64,000 bases of DNA from Petaurus breviceps papuanus (taxonomy: Eukaryota > Chordata > Mammalia > Diprotodontia > Petauridae). The stretch spans positions 70,610,989 to 70,674,988 of the forward strand of contig JAMXIF010001253.1 of the NCBI GenBank assembly GCA_028583685.1. Direction: 5' to 3'. Below, piece after piece: positions 45,845-57,335 of this stretch. Under the pieces are notes generated by a model. The model was not told the DNA's origin. It ran no database searches and saw nothing but the letters and a program-made list of their open reading frames with translations. Position 1 is the stretch's first letter; the number at the start of each line of letters is the position of its first letter. The position numbers and the translations under genes are program-made.

Positions 45845-47760
45845 AAATGTCTACTTATTTTCCTGTTCTTCAATTTTGGGCCCAACTCACTGTCCATTTG
45901 TAGCATTTGCCAAAGACACACATACTGACAGGTGTGTTTTACATGTTGTCCATCCAGACAAATATAATCTGGTCAATAGGCATGCTTCATTCACTTGGTT
46001 TTTCCATAATGGATAATTAGGCCAAACTCATCTGAATCATTATGGATGTCATTTGGCAGGCCCTGTGATGTTGCAATGGGGATAATGTTATTTGCAAGCA
46101 GGAGCATCTGGAGTACTCACCATCTACAGGACTTTCACCTCCTCCATGATAGTAGTGACCTCTTTTGACAAGTATACATATGCCTATTTTGTTCTTTGAT
46201 GTTAAAAATCAGAGATCATCAATCAAGATTATTCATGTTGTTTTACCTTTCAAGCCATCTTGTAATTTTTTACCAAGGTATGAGAGGACCTTGTTGTAGG
46301 ATAGTCTTCAGGGTGGTGTTTTGTTCTATTGAATGAAATGCTCTTTTTAATAGTCAATGAAAAATAAGCATAGTAGTTTCTTGTATTCTCTACATTTCTC
46401 AATTAATTTAGTAAGAGTAAATATGTGGACTATAATCCTGAACTACTACTCGCATAAGGTCTACTTCTTCCTTTCTAATCCTCTCATTAAAGGTGAGTGT
46501 AGCTTTCTCAAAAGAAACATAAAATGATAGTTATTGATGATATTCTCTTAGTTATTATTTTTAGGTTAATAAAATTTCAATTTGCTTCTATGCTTTTAGT
46601 AGTTTCCCTTCTTTTAGATATGTTAAGAATTGAACCCTGAACACCCTCAAAATTATATTAGTTTTGGAATGTGTATCCTCTGTATTTACTTAGGCTAATC
46701 CATTTGTTTTTATCCTTTTTATTTTCTTCAGTGTGATTTCCACTTCTTTCACGAAAATATCTAGTATTATAATGTTGGAGTCCACAAGTAACGGATCCAT
46801 TGTCTTGAATGGTGCCAAAAATCTGCAAGGAAAATCTCTTCAGATCTTTTCTTTCTTTTGTCTGCTTGTTGTCCTTCCAGTTTCATCCTTGAATGCCCTT
46901 GGCATTGCTCCAATTAGTTGGATCTCTTACCAAATTTTCTTTAACTTGTTTCTACCCTCCACTGCTTTTCCCTGTTTTATTAAGTGGCACTGTTCATAAT
47001 CTCCCTTAATAAATGCTTGTGTTGACTACTGACTGGCTAACCATCCTTCTCAATAAGATTTTAGAAATACATTTATATTCTAAACCAGCCTTGCCCTTGG
47101 CTGCAAACTCTCTGTTTGACCAGTATGTCAAGAATTTGCTGATTGAGGTAGTTCTTAGACACCTTTGTTCTCCTCATTATAACAATTGATTTCCATCCAT
47201 TAAATTTCTGTGGGGAGTTGTTATAATCAGTGTTGATGTCCTCTCCTCCATCTGTTTCCCATTTTTCATCATCAATAACTTGCTTAAACTGGTCAGGTTG
47301 AATTGTTTTAATTGCATGCCACATCTTTTCCCTACTTTTATTCTTTCATCTAACTGTATATTAATTTCTATCTTTGTTCTAATTGTTCAGTAGTCTGATT
47401 CAGGAATGACTCCTACATCAGTTAGGAGACATTTCCTGTCTACCTAAATATAATCAATTCTATTTCCTGTGATGTTATTCAGCATTTGAGATGTCTGGCA
47501 CCTTCTAATTCTTCTCTGAAAGAAAATATTCATAATGTATAAACATGAGACGTCTTTGCAATTTACAAAGTTTTGGTCTTTCTCATTTCTTACTCCTGAA
47601 CAATATATTTCAACATTTTTTTTAACCATTCTCAACTGTGTCTATCTTTACACCAAAATATATGTTGATTGAATCTGGTGGGTTTTACCAGGTTCTTCAT
47701 AGAATTTATCTACGTCTTCATTAAAAGATGTTGACAAAAATCATTGCAATTATTATCATG
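45845..47760 (-). mobile_element. RTE-type LINE, decayed
   Basis: Read on the minus strand, RTE landmarks occur in order. The endonuclease end is near 47700-47450 (SGVRNEKDQNFVNCKDVSCL, YIMNIFFQRRIRR, GNRIDYI). An RT motif like EYKKLLCLFFIDY lies near 46390. A later part like ATSQGLPND...DEFGLIIHYGKTK is near 46060, and DGQHVKHTCQYVCL...MDSELGPKLKNR near 45950-45870. A frame of 83 codons (47073-47324) lies between. Endonuclease N-terminus and 3' end are missing or unrecognisable; the 5' limit could reach 48.2 kb. This is the LINE class thought to have mobilised MAR1. Confidence 0.85.
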
Positions 47761-48785
47761 CTCATTTTGGGGCAAACACTTATGATAAGCACAGGAATAC
47801 AAGATGACTGAATGCTCTATGAAGTTGCGTCTTGCTGCTTCTGAATGCGTCATAAAATCAGCTTCTACTACTTTCAATTCTAGATCTATCATCCTCCTAT
47901 GAACTACTTCATTTACTTCCCTGATTGAACCTATGAGACATCCTTCTATTTAGCTTCAATTTCCTTTTGTACCCTTGTTTAATTTAAAACAATAACATCA
48001 ACATTGACATATTTGGTACCTTTAAGATTATATCCTTTTGCTGATGATTGAACGTTGGCTCACACAGAGTAATTATATAGACATCCAAAAACCATCTTAT
48101 TCTTTGTAAACTTTGCCCCCATTTCTACCATTTTGCTATAATTTCTGTAGAAATGGAAGCAAGCCTCATAGGACTGAGGGTTCTTTTGTACTTTCCTTTT
48201 TTTCTTGGGTTGCCTAGTAGTGATTAACTTCTCTATATTTAGCTGGGCTGCTCCTCAGAAAGCATACATTCTGTTTCCAAGATTATACTCCAAGCCTTTC
48301 CAGCACAAGCATATTAGAGCTTATCAAAAGCATATTTAGAGCAGTCAAAACAGCAAATGCACTTGTAGGCTGCATTAACAAAATTAAAGCATTCACAATA
48401 TGATTCCATTGGACTCTGTTTTCAACTACATCTTGTAGTTTTAAGAAAGACATTGACAAACTGGAGAGCATACAGAGATGAACATTTTCTCCTAAGTTAA
48501 TGATACTACTTGCAGCAGGAAACGATACTGCTGAAGCTAATTTAGGGGAAGGTAGAAGACAAAACCTAACTTCTAATGAGTGCAGTACTCCAAGTGTAGC
48601 AAACTGTCCCGAACTTATTAAGAAGATTGAGACTTACTTATTCCTTTTATATTCTGAGTTTTCAGTCTGATCTCAGGATATATTTCTTTGCCTGTCCCTC
48701 ATATTTTGGTATCACATATTTCTGATCCAAACTTCTTCTGTGGTTGCCAGTCCCTCTTTTTGGCTTGGCTACTTCTATCTTTAGG
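47761..48785. other. Unassigned, perhaps RTE 5' part
   Basis: May hold the upstream RTE endonuclease but I could not align it. No gene supported. Confidence 0.35.
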
Positions 48786-49015
48786 AAAGTTAGATGACTC
48801 GGTGAATACAGTGCTTGCTGGGCCTGAAGTGAGGAAAATGTAAATACAAATCCAGCCTCAAACATGTATTAGCTGTGTGGCCCTGGGCAAGTAACTTAAC
48901 CTTGTTTACCTCAATTTCCTCATCTGTAAAGTGAACTAGAGAAGTAAATGGAAAACCACTCCAGTCTCTTTGCCAAGAAAACCCAAAAATGAGATCATGA
49001 AGAGTGATGGAAATT
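48786..49015 (+). mobile_element. MAR1-type SINE
   Basis: TTAGATGACTCGGTGAATAC head, GTGTGGCCCTGGGCAAGTAA core, CCACTCCAGTCTCTTTGCCA and GAGATCATGAAGAGTGATGG tail. Confidence 0.9.
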
Positions 49016-49021
49016 GTCAAG

Positions 49022-50060
49022 TCAAATAAACAAGTATTTATTAAGTACCTTATGTGCCATTCACTGAGGTAAGTACTAGGGATACAAAGAAATGCCTAAG
49101 ACAATCCTTGTTCTCAAGAAGTTTACAGTCTGATGTGGGTGGCAACATACAAATAACTTTGTGCAAACAAGATATATACAGGATAAATTGTCAATAATCA
49201 GAAGTAGGAAGGAAGTAATGTTAAGGGGGAATCAGAAAAAGGTTTCTTGTAAGGGGCATCAATTAAAGATGATCTTCTCAAGGAATTCAAGCAGAAAAGA
49301 GAATAGAGATATGGGACAATAGGTAATGGAATTAATAAATCAAGGGATGGTTGGAGGATTTGGGGGGTTGGTTTTAATTTTTTGAACTTTTTTTTCTATT
49401 TTAATTCTTATCAGAAGGGGGAAGGCATGGGCATGTTTGTAGGCAGCAGGAAAGTAACATAGATGGAGAGTTTGAAGATGTGAGAGTATGGGACAGATGG
49501 AAGCAGCAATCTGCTGGAAAATATGGGATGGAATGTGATCGTTTGTGCATAAAGAGAGGTATCCTATGGCAAGGAGAAGAACCACCTCTTTGAGTGAGAC
49601 AGTAGTGAAGGAGATAGAGGCAGAAGGCCTCTGAGTGATGTGAGATGAGGAAAGAAGAAAAGGGAGTGCTCAGCGAATGGCCTCAATTTTTCAGTGAAAT
49701 ACGAAATAAGGTTTTCAGCTAAAAGGGAAGAAGGAGGGGAATTCATGTTTGAGAAAGAATGGAAAGGTTTGGAAGAGCCAAAATGTTGAATGGAATAGTG
49801 AGTTGATTAGGAAGGTGCAAAATCTTTGCCCTGCTGCAGTGGGAGTCCAGCTGAGATTATATAATATAAATTTGCAATGGGCCCAATAAGCATGGTTTCA
49901 AGATTTTATTCAGCTCTGTTTAGCATCATCTGAGTGGGAATAAAGGCCAAAACTTGAGAGAACAAGATTGGTAATAAGGAAAACAAGTAAGGGATTAAAA
50001 AAAAAAAAGGGCCAAATAAAGTTGAACTGTTTCACCAAGGGATCAAGATGAGAAAGGGAA
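49022..50060 (-). mobile_element. L2-like LINE, antisense, two separated parts
   Basis: 3' part at 49022-49260 (AACAAGTATTTATTAAGTAC; TACAGTCTGATGTGGGTGGC). Then a jump to the RT/upstream region at 49420-50060: GGCATGGGCATGTTTGTAGG, GCAATCTGCTGGAAAATATG, GGCCTCAATTTTTCAGTGAA, GATTAGGAAGGTGCAAAATC. Internal deletion between them. Confidence 0.82.
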
Positions 50061-50129
50061 AATAATATAACCTGAGAAAGAACTGAGGGGTGAAGGGACT
50101 AAAGGTCAAAGTAAGAATGAAGAACAGAG

Positions 50130-50184
50130 AGGATTCTGGGAAGATGGAGGAGTAGGTCAGAAAACTTTTGGCTCTCCAAATTTC

Positions 50185-50230
<46 letters not shown>

Positions 50231-53200
50231 CATCACCTCAGAGGGAAGGTAAAGCAGTGTTAGGGTACTAGTCAGGGTAAAGTAGGTGTTCTAAAGCAGC
50301 TTGAAAAGACCTGACCTGCAGGGCTGGAGGTTCTGCCTGAGTGAAGTGCAAACACCTCCAGGCCAGCTTGGAATCAATAACAAAAGGCCCTGCGGACAGC
50401 TGGTGTTGGGAGGCAGCCTCAGCCTTAAAGACTTTCATCTCCCAGACGGTGTTGGGGTGCGATGGCTGAGTAGGCAACAGTGGAAGCATTGTTGGAGCAA
50501 GCCAAGCACAGATGTGCTGACCAGATAGCTGCTGAGGAGAAAGAGCTAGCACATGCCTGATGAGGGCAAAAGCAGAGGGGCAGGCATCCTGCTGTCTGTG
50601 GGCACTTGCAGGAGAACAGAATCCTTGATTTCGGTTCCAGGGCAGAGAGAACAGATACAGTTTGAGGGAGCAAGAGCATTTGCTAGACAGGATGACTGGA
50701 GGTGCTAGCTAACCATGACTTCAGAGTGGAAAGGAGAATTCAAGGATGAGCCCTGGGACAGGCCTCAGAAAATAACATTAAGAAGTTACCTGGGGCATTA
50801 TTCCCTTTACCTCTTGAATGGATCTTAATTATACTAATAGCTGATAAAAATAAAATAATACAAAAAAAATTTTTTTAAGTAAGCAAAGGAGAAAGTACCC
50901 AACCATGGATAGCTACTATAAAGATAAAGATCTGGGTTCATATTCAGAGGAAGATAATGAAGCTTTTAAAAACCACTCATTTTTCAGTAAAAAACATCAA
51001 ATATTCCCAAGTACAAAAAAAGTTCTTGGAAAAACTTAAAAGGACTTTAAAAATCAAATAAGGGAGAATGAGGAAAAATTAGGGAAAAAAATAAAAGCAA
51101 TCCAAGAAAATCATGAAAAGAAAGACAACCAACTTGAAATAGAGAATCAAAAACTTAGGGAAGAAAATAATTCCTTGAAAACTAGAATTGGACAAAGGGA
51201 AGCTAGTGATGTTCTAAGACACCAAAAAATAATAAAACAAAATAAAAAAGAATGAAAAAAATAGAAAAGAATGTGAAACATCTCATCAGAAAAACAACAG
51301 ATCAAGGAGAAATAATATAAGAATAATCAGACTACCTGAAAATTACAATTTAAAAAAAAAGAATCATGATAGAATATTAAAAGAAATTATCAAGGAAAAT
51401 TTCCCTGAAGTTCTAGAACAAGAAGGCAAAGCAGAAATACCAAAAAATCTACCAATCACCACATGAAAGAGATACCAGGAAGAAAACTTACAGGAATATC
51501 GTAGTCAAGTTTCAAAGCTCCCAGGTTAAGGAGAAAATATTGGAAGCAGCAAGAAAAAAAAATTAAATATCATGGAGCTCTAATAAGGATTACATATGTT
51601 GAAGGAATGTCTTGGAATACTATATTTCATAGAACAAAAGAGCTGGGGTTATGACCAAGTGTAACTTATCCAGTAAAGTTAAGTATAATCCTAATTTTTT
51701 TTAAATGGACATTTAGTGAACTGAAAAAAACTTCCATGTTTTTGTGACGAAACAACAGAACATAAAGGAAAACTTGACAAGAAGATCCAGGAGAAATATA
51801 AGGTAAGCATTAAAGACCAATTATAAGAGACTCAATAAGGTAAAATTGTTTATTTCTTGATATGTGAAAATATTAGCAGTAGTCTTATGATTGTCATCAT
51901 TATTTGGGTAGCTGAGGGAAAAAAAAAAAGAAAGACCTGGACTGAACTGAGTATGATGGGGTGATTCTAACAAAATAAAACTGTGTAGGGAGAGATAAAA
52001 AGGAGTAATTATCTCATACAAATGAGGCATAAAAGGAAAATTTGATACAGAAGAAGCTAGTGGGGGGAGGGTAGATAACACTGGAACCTTACTCTCATGG
52101 GAAGTGGGTTAAAGAAGGAACAACATATACATCTAGAAGGGTATAAAAGTCTTCTAAATTCAGAAAGAAATAAGAGGGCAAGGGGACAGGGTTGGGAGAG
52201 AGGATAAGGGAGGGATTCTTAGAGGGGTGGATAAGTTAAGGAATAAAAAGGTAAAGTAGCAGGTAGAAGTAAAGTAGAGAAGTGAGGAGAGATATGGTAA
52301 ATAGGGTGAGAGGGATAGTGAGGGAAAATGGGAAGAAGGAAAATACACAACAAATGATTATAGAATGTGAATGGGATGAATTTACCTGTAACATGGAAAT
52401 GGATAGCAGATTAAAAATTGAAATTCAACAATATGTTGCTTTCAGGAAATGCTATAAAAATGAGAGGTACACACAAAGATAAAATAAAGGGCAGGAATAG
52501 AATTTTAGTATGTAAAAAAAGCAGGGGTAGTAATCACGATCTCATACAAAGTCAAATCTAAAACAGATTAATCAAAAGAGAAAACTAGGGAAACTATACT
52601 GTGTGTCAGCAACATTATTCATTATTGTTTTAGACCATTTAAAATAACTAGACAGTGTAAAATACCTGAGAGCATACTTGCCAACACAGACACAGGAACT
52701 ATATGAACATAAACATAAAATACTTTTTATACAAATAAACTCAGATCTAACTAATTGAAGTAATATTTATTGTTCATAGTAGGTAAAGCCAATATAATTT
52801 TTTAAATTGATAATTTTACCTAACTAGTCTATTTATTTAATACTATCCCAATTAAATTACTAAAAAAATTATCGTACTGAGTTAGAAAAAATAATGGCAA
52901 AGTTCATAAGAAAGAACAAGAGATCAGGAACTTCAAAGAAATCAGGGGAAAAAGATGTAAAGAAAGCAGATTCAGTAGTTATCAGATGGTAAACTGTATT
53001 ATAAGATCAGAGTATTGTTGAATTGTAAAATGGATAATTTTGGTTACATTAAGTTAAAATTTTCTTCTATAAATAAAAGCTATGCAACCCAACAATAGAA
53101 GGAATTCAGAAAACTGGGGGGAAAACTTTCACAGAAAATCTCTCAGACAGGATGTGATTGGGTTTGGAATATTGCTGTGTTGTAGGAAATAATACACTGG

Positions 53201-53640
53201 TTGATTTAGGGGAAAAAAATGGAAAGACTGACTTATGAAAGATGTTATTCACCTTCAGAGAAATAGATGACAAGTGGAAATAAGCATAGTATAGTCTTAC
53301 ATATGTGTGTATAAGTGTATATGTGTATATATGTGTATGTTTCTATATATCTATACATAGATCTCCATGCTTAATTATAGCCTTCTTTCAGGCAGGGGAC
53401 TGGGAGAAGAGGGAAAAAAATAAAGTAAGAAGTGAACAGCAGAGAACAAAAGAAAATCTACATGGAAGCAAAGAAAAGCTGGGCAGCTTTGTAAACAACG
53501 TATAGTATTTATTACATAGGCTTTCTTGGAAATTTGCTGTTTTATATTGAATCTTCTCTTATATTCTGCTGTGTACATGGCAATGGTTTTTTTTCTTTTC
53601 TCGTTTTGTATTTAAGTTTAAAATAAATTTTTTTTATTTT
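50130..53640 (+). mobile_element. L1 with both ends, internally deleted
   Basis: 5' end GATTCTGGGAAGATGGAGGA with 5' UTR to 50900. ORF1 begins at an ATG at 50905 (MDSYYKDKDLGSYSEEDNE) and is broken by stops. The GA-rich spacer runs to 52340. ORF2 begins near 52360 (VNGMNLPVTWKW-like). Endonuclease is joined near 52620 to the post-RT region, and again to the C-terminus near 53145. The 3' UTR ends in a TTTAAAATAAATTT phrase. About 3.5 kb of an expected 6-7 kb. Confidence 0.8.
50187..50227. repeat. (CA)n microsatellite in L1 5' UTR
   Basis: About 20 CA units 60 bp into the L1 copy. Confidence 0.97.
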
Positions 53641-53803
53641 TTTTTTTTGCTTTTGCTTTTTGGAGGGGGGAAGACAGGGCAATTGGGGTTAAGTGACTTG
53701 CCTAAGGTCACACAACTATTAAGTGTTGTCTGAGGCCAGCGTTGAGCTCAGGTCCTCCTGACTCCAGGGCTGGTGCTCTATTCACTGCGCCACCTAACCA
53801 ACC
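53640..53803 (-). mobile_element. tRNA SINE (oligo-A-tailed type), antisense
   Basis: T tract, GGGCAATTGGGGTTAAGTGA, GAGCTCAGGTCCTCCTGACT and a head ending CACTGCGCCACCTAACC. It sits at the 3' end of the L1. Confidence 0.93.
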
Positions 53804-54117
53804 CAAAACAATTTTTTTTAATTACAGAGAGAGAGAATGAAGAACAGAGTTTGGCATTGCTAGACAGTGGGAGAAATAGAATGACAACAGACTGTGATCA
53901 GATAGAAAAATTTCAGAGTTCAAAATTGTGGAAATATTCTGAAACACAGAGATTAAGAGTCCAAGATTCCAAGAGTCACACAGGTAGGTGTAGAGGGCCT
54001 TAACTGTTAAGCTAATGAGATTGTATTTTATGATAGATCCAATGAGGTGATACCATAGATTTTTTTTTCAGCCAAAGTAAAGCAAAGTTTATTAAAGATT
54101 CACCTTAATGGGTAGAC

Positions 54118-56796
54118 TTTTTTTTTAGTTTTTAACATTTATTTCCACAAGATTTTGAGTTACAAATTTTTCTCCCCATCTTTCCCCTACCCCCACCCCA
54201 AAATAACTAGCCTGCTGAATACCCTTTTCCCCAATCTGTTCTCTCTTATATTCTTCCCCATCCCCCCTGTCACCTTCCCCAACCCCCCACCCCCACTAAC
54301 TTTCTAGTAAGGCAAGATGGATTTCTATACTCTGTTGCCTATATATCTTATTTCCCAGTTGCATGTAAAAAAAATTTTTTTTTATATACACATTTGTTTT
54401 TAAAACTTTGAGTTCCAGGTTTTTTCCTTCTTCCCTTCTCACCCACTCCCACTGGGAAGATAAGAAATTCAATATAGGTTGTACATGTGTAGTTACCCAA
54501 AACACTTCCATAGTAGGTATGTTGTGAAAGACTAACTATATTTCCCTCCATCCTATCCCGCCCCTCACTCTATTTTCTTCTTTGACCCTGTCCTTTTTCA
54601 AAAGTGTTTCTAACTACCCTCTCCCCCAATCTGTCCTCCCTTCCATCATCCCTCTCTTATTCCCTTCCCCCCTATTTTCTTGTTGGGTAAGATACCCAAT
54701 TGAGTATGTACGTGTATTCCCTCCTTAAGCTAAATTCAATGAGAATAAGGTTGTCCCATACCCTTTTACCTTCCTGCTCTTCCCCTCCATTGTAACACTT
54801 TTCTCTTGCCTCTTTCATATCAGATAATTTATCCTAATCTATCTCTCCCTTTCCCCTTCTCCCAATATATTCCTCTTTCACCTCTTCATTTTATTTTTTA
54901 GATATCATCCCTTCATATTCAACTCCTGTGCCCTTTATGTATACATGTACATACATATGCACACCCTCACATGTGTATTTATACACACCTACACTCTCCT
55001 ATACATACATATATGTGTATGTATACATATATATACACACATACATATTCCCTTCAACTGTCCTCATGCTGAGAAAAGTCTTATGAGTTACAATTATCAT
55101 TTTTCCATGAAGGAATGCAAATAGATCAACTTTAATAAGTTCTTTGTGATTTCTTTCCCCTGTTTACCTCCTCATGCTCCTCTTGTTTCTGGTATTTGAA
55201 AGTCAAATATTCTGTGCAGCTCTGAATGCTTAAAATTCAAGAATGCTTGAAAATCCTCTGTTTCATTGAATGACCATATTTTCCCCTGAAACATTATACT
55301 CAGTTTTGCTTGGTAGGTGACTCTTGGTTTTAATCCTAGCTCCTTTGACCTCCAGAATATCATATTCCAAGCCCTTTGATCCCTTAATGTAGAAGCTGCT
55401 AGATCTTGTGTTATCCTGACTGTGTTTCCACAATACTCAAATTGTTTCTTCCTGACTGCATGCAGTATTTTCTCCTTGGCCTGGGAACTCTGGAATTTGA
55501 CTATAATATTCCTAGGAGTTTTCTTTTGGGGATCTTTTTCAAGAGGCAATTGGTGAATTCTTTCAATTACTATTTTGCCCTCTGGTTCTAGAATATCAGG
55601 GCAATTTTGCTTGATGATTTCTTGAAAGATGATATCTAGGCTCTTTTTTTTTAATCATGGCTTTCAGGTAGTCCAATAATTTTTAAATTATCTCTCCTTG
55701 ATCTATTTTCCAGATCAGTGGTTTTTCCAATGAGAATTTCATATTGTCTTCTATTCTTTCATTTGTTTGGATCTGTTTTATAATATCTTGATTTCTCCTA
55801 AAGTCATTAGCTTCCATTTGCTCCAATCTAATTTTGAAGGGATTATTTTCTTCAGTGAGTTTTTGAAATTCTTTTTTCATCTGGCAAATTTGGCTTTTTA
55901 AGGCATTCTTCTCCTCATTGGCTTTTTGGGCCTCTTTTGCCATTTGAGTTAGTCAATTTTTTAAGGTGTTATTTTCTTTAATCAGGCTATTGACTTGCTT
56001 TTCTTGATTTTCTTGCATCATTCTCATTTCTCTTCCCAATTTTTCATCCACTTCTCTTACTTTGTTTCAAAATCCTTCTTGAGCTCCTCCATGGCCTGTA
56101 ACCAATTCATATTTTTCATGCGAGCTTTTGATGCAGGAGTTCTGACTTTGTTATCTTCCTCCTATTCCATGCTTTGATCCATTTTGTCTCCAAAAAAGGA
56201 ATCTATGGTCTAATTGCGTTTCCTCTGTTTGCTCATGTTGCCAGTCAATTACTTGACTTCTGAACTCTTTCCCATGGTAGAACTCTGCTTTCAGAATGGA
56301 GAGAGTTTTGTCCGAAATTGCTGTGGTTTTCACAGCTGTCAGAGCAATTAGGAAGGTGCCTTCTCTGCAGCCCCCACAGGCTCTGGCACCTGGCCACACA
56401 CCCCAGTACCTCCACCCAAGACCATGATCCAGATCCAAGAGGTCAAAGCAAGAGCGATTACCCTCTGAATGGTCTCTTGGTCCCCCTACAATCTGCAGGA
56501 CAGAACCTCCTGAGGAAGCCACACAGCTATGCTATTGTACCTCCGCTGCTTCTCACCCTGGGGTCAGGGGCCAGACCAGGCTCTTCTGCCCCTCTTCCCC
56601 ATTCCAACAGAGTTCCCAACTGACCTTTTACTTTGTCTTTGGCGTTTATGGTTTGAGAAGTCTGGAAACCACACAGCTGCTGATGCTTCACTTTCCTGAA
56701 GTCTGGCCTGGCCATTGCTGGTTGGGGCTGCCCTGGGGCCAAAACTGCTCAACGGGGTTGGGCTCAGCTCCCAGCTCAGTGCAAGCTCTGTGACAC
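54118..56796 (-). mobile_element. HAL1-type half-L1 (5' UTR, ORF1, 3' UTR, no ORF2)
   Basis: On the minus strand: GC-rich L1 5' UTR (56796-56260), ORF1 (about 56250-55172), a GA-rich spacer (55170-54570), then directly a 3' end with GAACTCAAAGTTTTAAAAAC and TTGTAACTCAAAATCTTG and an A tail (T's at 54118-54126). No ORF2 lies between. It sits inside the LTR R-region retrocopy and so is younger. A clear target duplication was not resolved. Confidence 0.75.
55172..56250 (-). pseudogene. L1-type ORF1 protein gene, decayed
   Basis: The last 125 codons are open (55172-55549) and hold the RNA-binding and C-terminal domain: RNIIVKFQSSQAKEKILHAV, FEYCGNTVRITQDLAASTL, WNMIFWRSKELGLKPRV, MFQGKIWSFNETEDFQAF. 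An 86-codon piece at 55683-55943 is the coiled coil (MAKEAQKANEEKNALKSQIC...). Stops and frameshifts separate the pieces. L1 ORF1p binds RNA as a trimer in the LINE ribonucleoprotein. Confidence 0.88.
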
Positions 56797-56877
56797 TTGT
56801 CCAATACAAGTGGGCCAGAATAATCTGACAAAGAGTGAGTCTGAACTAGATTGAATTCTTGGCCTACCATAGATTTT

Positions 56878-57027
56878 GTTGTTGTTTTTTGGAGGGGAAA
56901 TGGGGTTAGGTGACTTGCCCAAGGTTACATGGCTAGTTTTTGTGTTAAGTGTCTGAGGCTGGATTTGAATTTAGGTCCTCCTGACTCTAGGGCTGGTACT
57001 CTATTCAATGTGCCACCTAGCCACCCC
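56878..57027 (-). mobile_element. tRNA SINE (oligo-A-tailed type), antisense, in serial cluster
   Basis: GTTGTTGTTTTTTGGAGGGG, ATGGGGTTAGGTGACTTGCC, GGATTTGAATTTAGGTCCTC and a head ending GCCACCTAGCCACCCC. Flanked by TACCATAGATTTT at 56865 and 57030. Confidence 0.93.
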
Positions 57028-57046
57028 TCTACCATAGATTTTTTTT

Positions 57047-57335
57047 AAGCAATTGGGGTTAAGTAACTTGCTCAAGGTTACACAGCCAGTTTTAGTTTAG
57101 CCAGTGCTAAGTATCTGAGCCCGGATTTGATCCCAGGTCATCCCAACTCTGGGGCCAGTGCTCTTACTTGCTGAACCACCTGGCCACCCCTAAGTAATTG
57201 GGGTTAAGTAACTTACTCAAGGTTACACAACCAGGTGTTTCTGGGTGGGTGCTAAGTGTCTGAGCCCAGATTCAATCCCAGGTCATCCCAACTCTGGGGG
57301 CAGTGTTTTTACTCACTGTGCTACCTGGCCGCCCC
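57047..57335 (-). mobile_element. Dimeric tRNA SINE, second copy
   Basis: Two head-to-tail monomers (57047-57190, 57191-57335) with junction GCCACCCCTAAGTAATTGGG, the same joint as at 36165. Flanked as a unit by TACCATAGAT plus T's at 57030 and 57338. Confidence 0.92.

Larger units (their letters stand above)
54061..56864 (-). mobile_element. Retrocopy of an LTR R-region RNA, split by HAL1
   Basis: Outer pieces 54061-54117 and 56797-56864 match the antisense LTR at 25393-25533, only from just after its TATA box to just after its AATAAA signal. The 3' side ends CTTTACTTTGGCTG followed by A8. The unit is bounded by TACCATAGAT(TTT) at 54051 and 56865, a long L1-type target duplication rather than a 4-6 bp retroviral one. 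Fossil. Confidence 0.7.

Noticed and set aside
46733-47635. Separate small genes on either strand
   Set aside because: The minus-strand frames are pieces of the RTE LINE and the plus-strand frame is its shadow.
50268-50679. Open frames of 75-94 codons on both strands, GC-rich, like a possible exon
   Set aside because: The segment is the L1 5' UTR of the copy that starts near 50130; similar GC-rich text occurs in the other L1 5' ends.
56151-56870. Several overlapping frames on both strands with Pro/Gly/Arg-rich text, like a CpG-rich first exon
   Set aside because: This is the 5' UTR of the half-L1 element, continuous with its ORF1.
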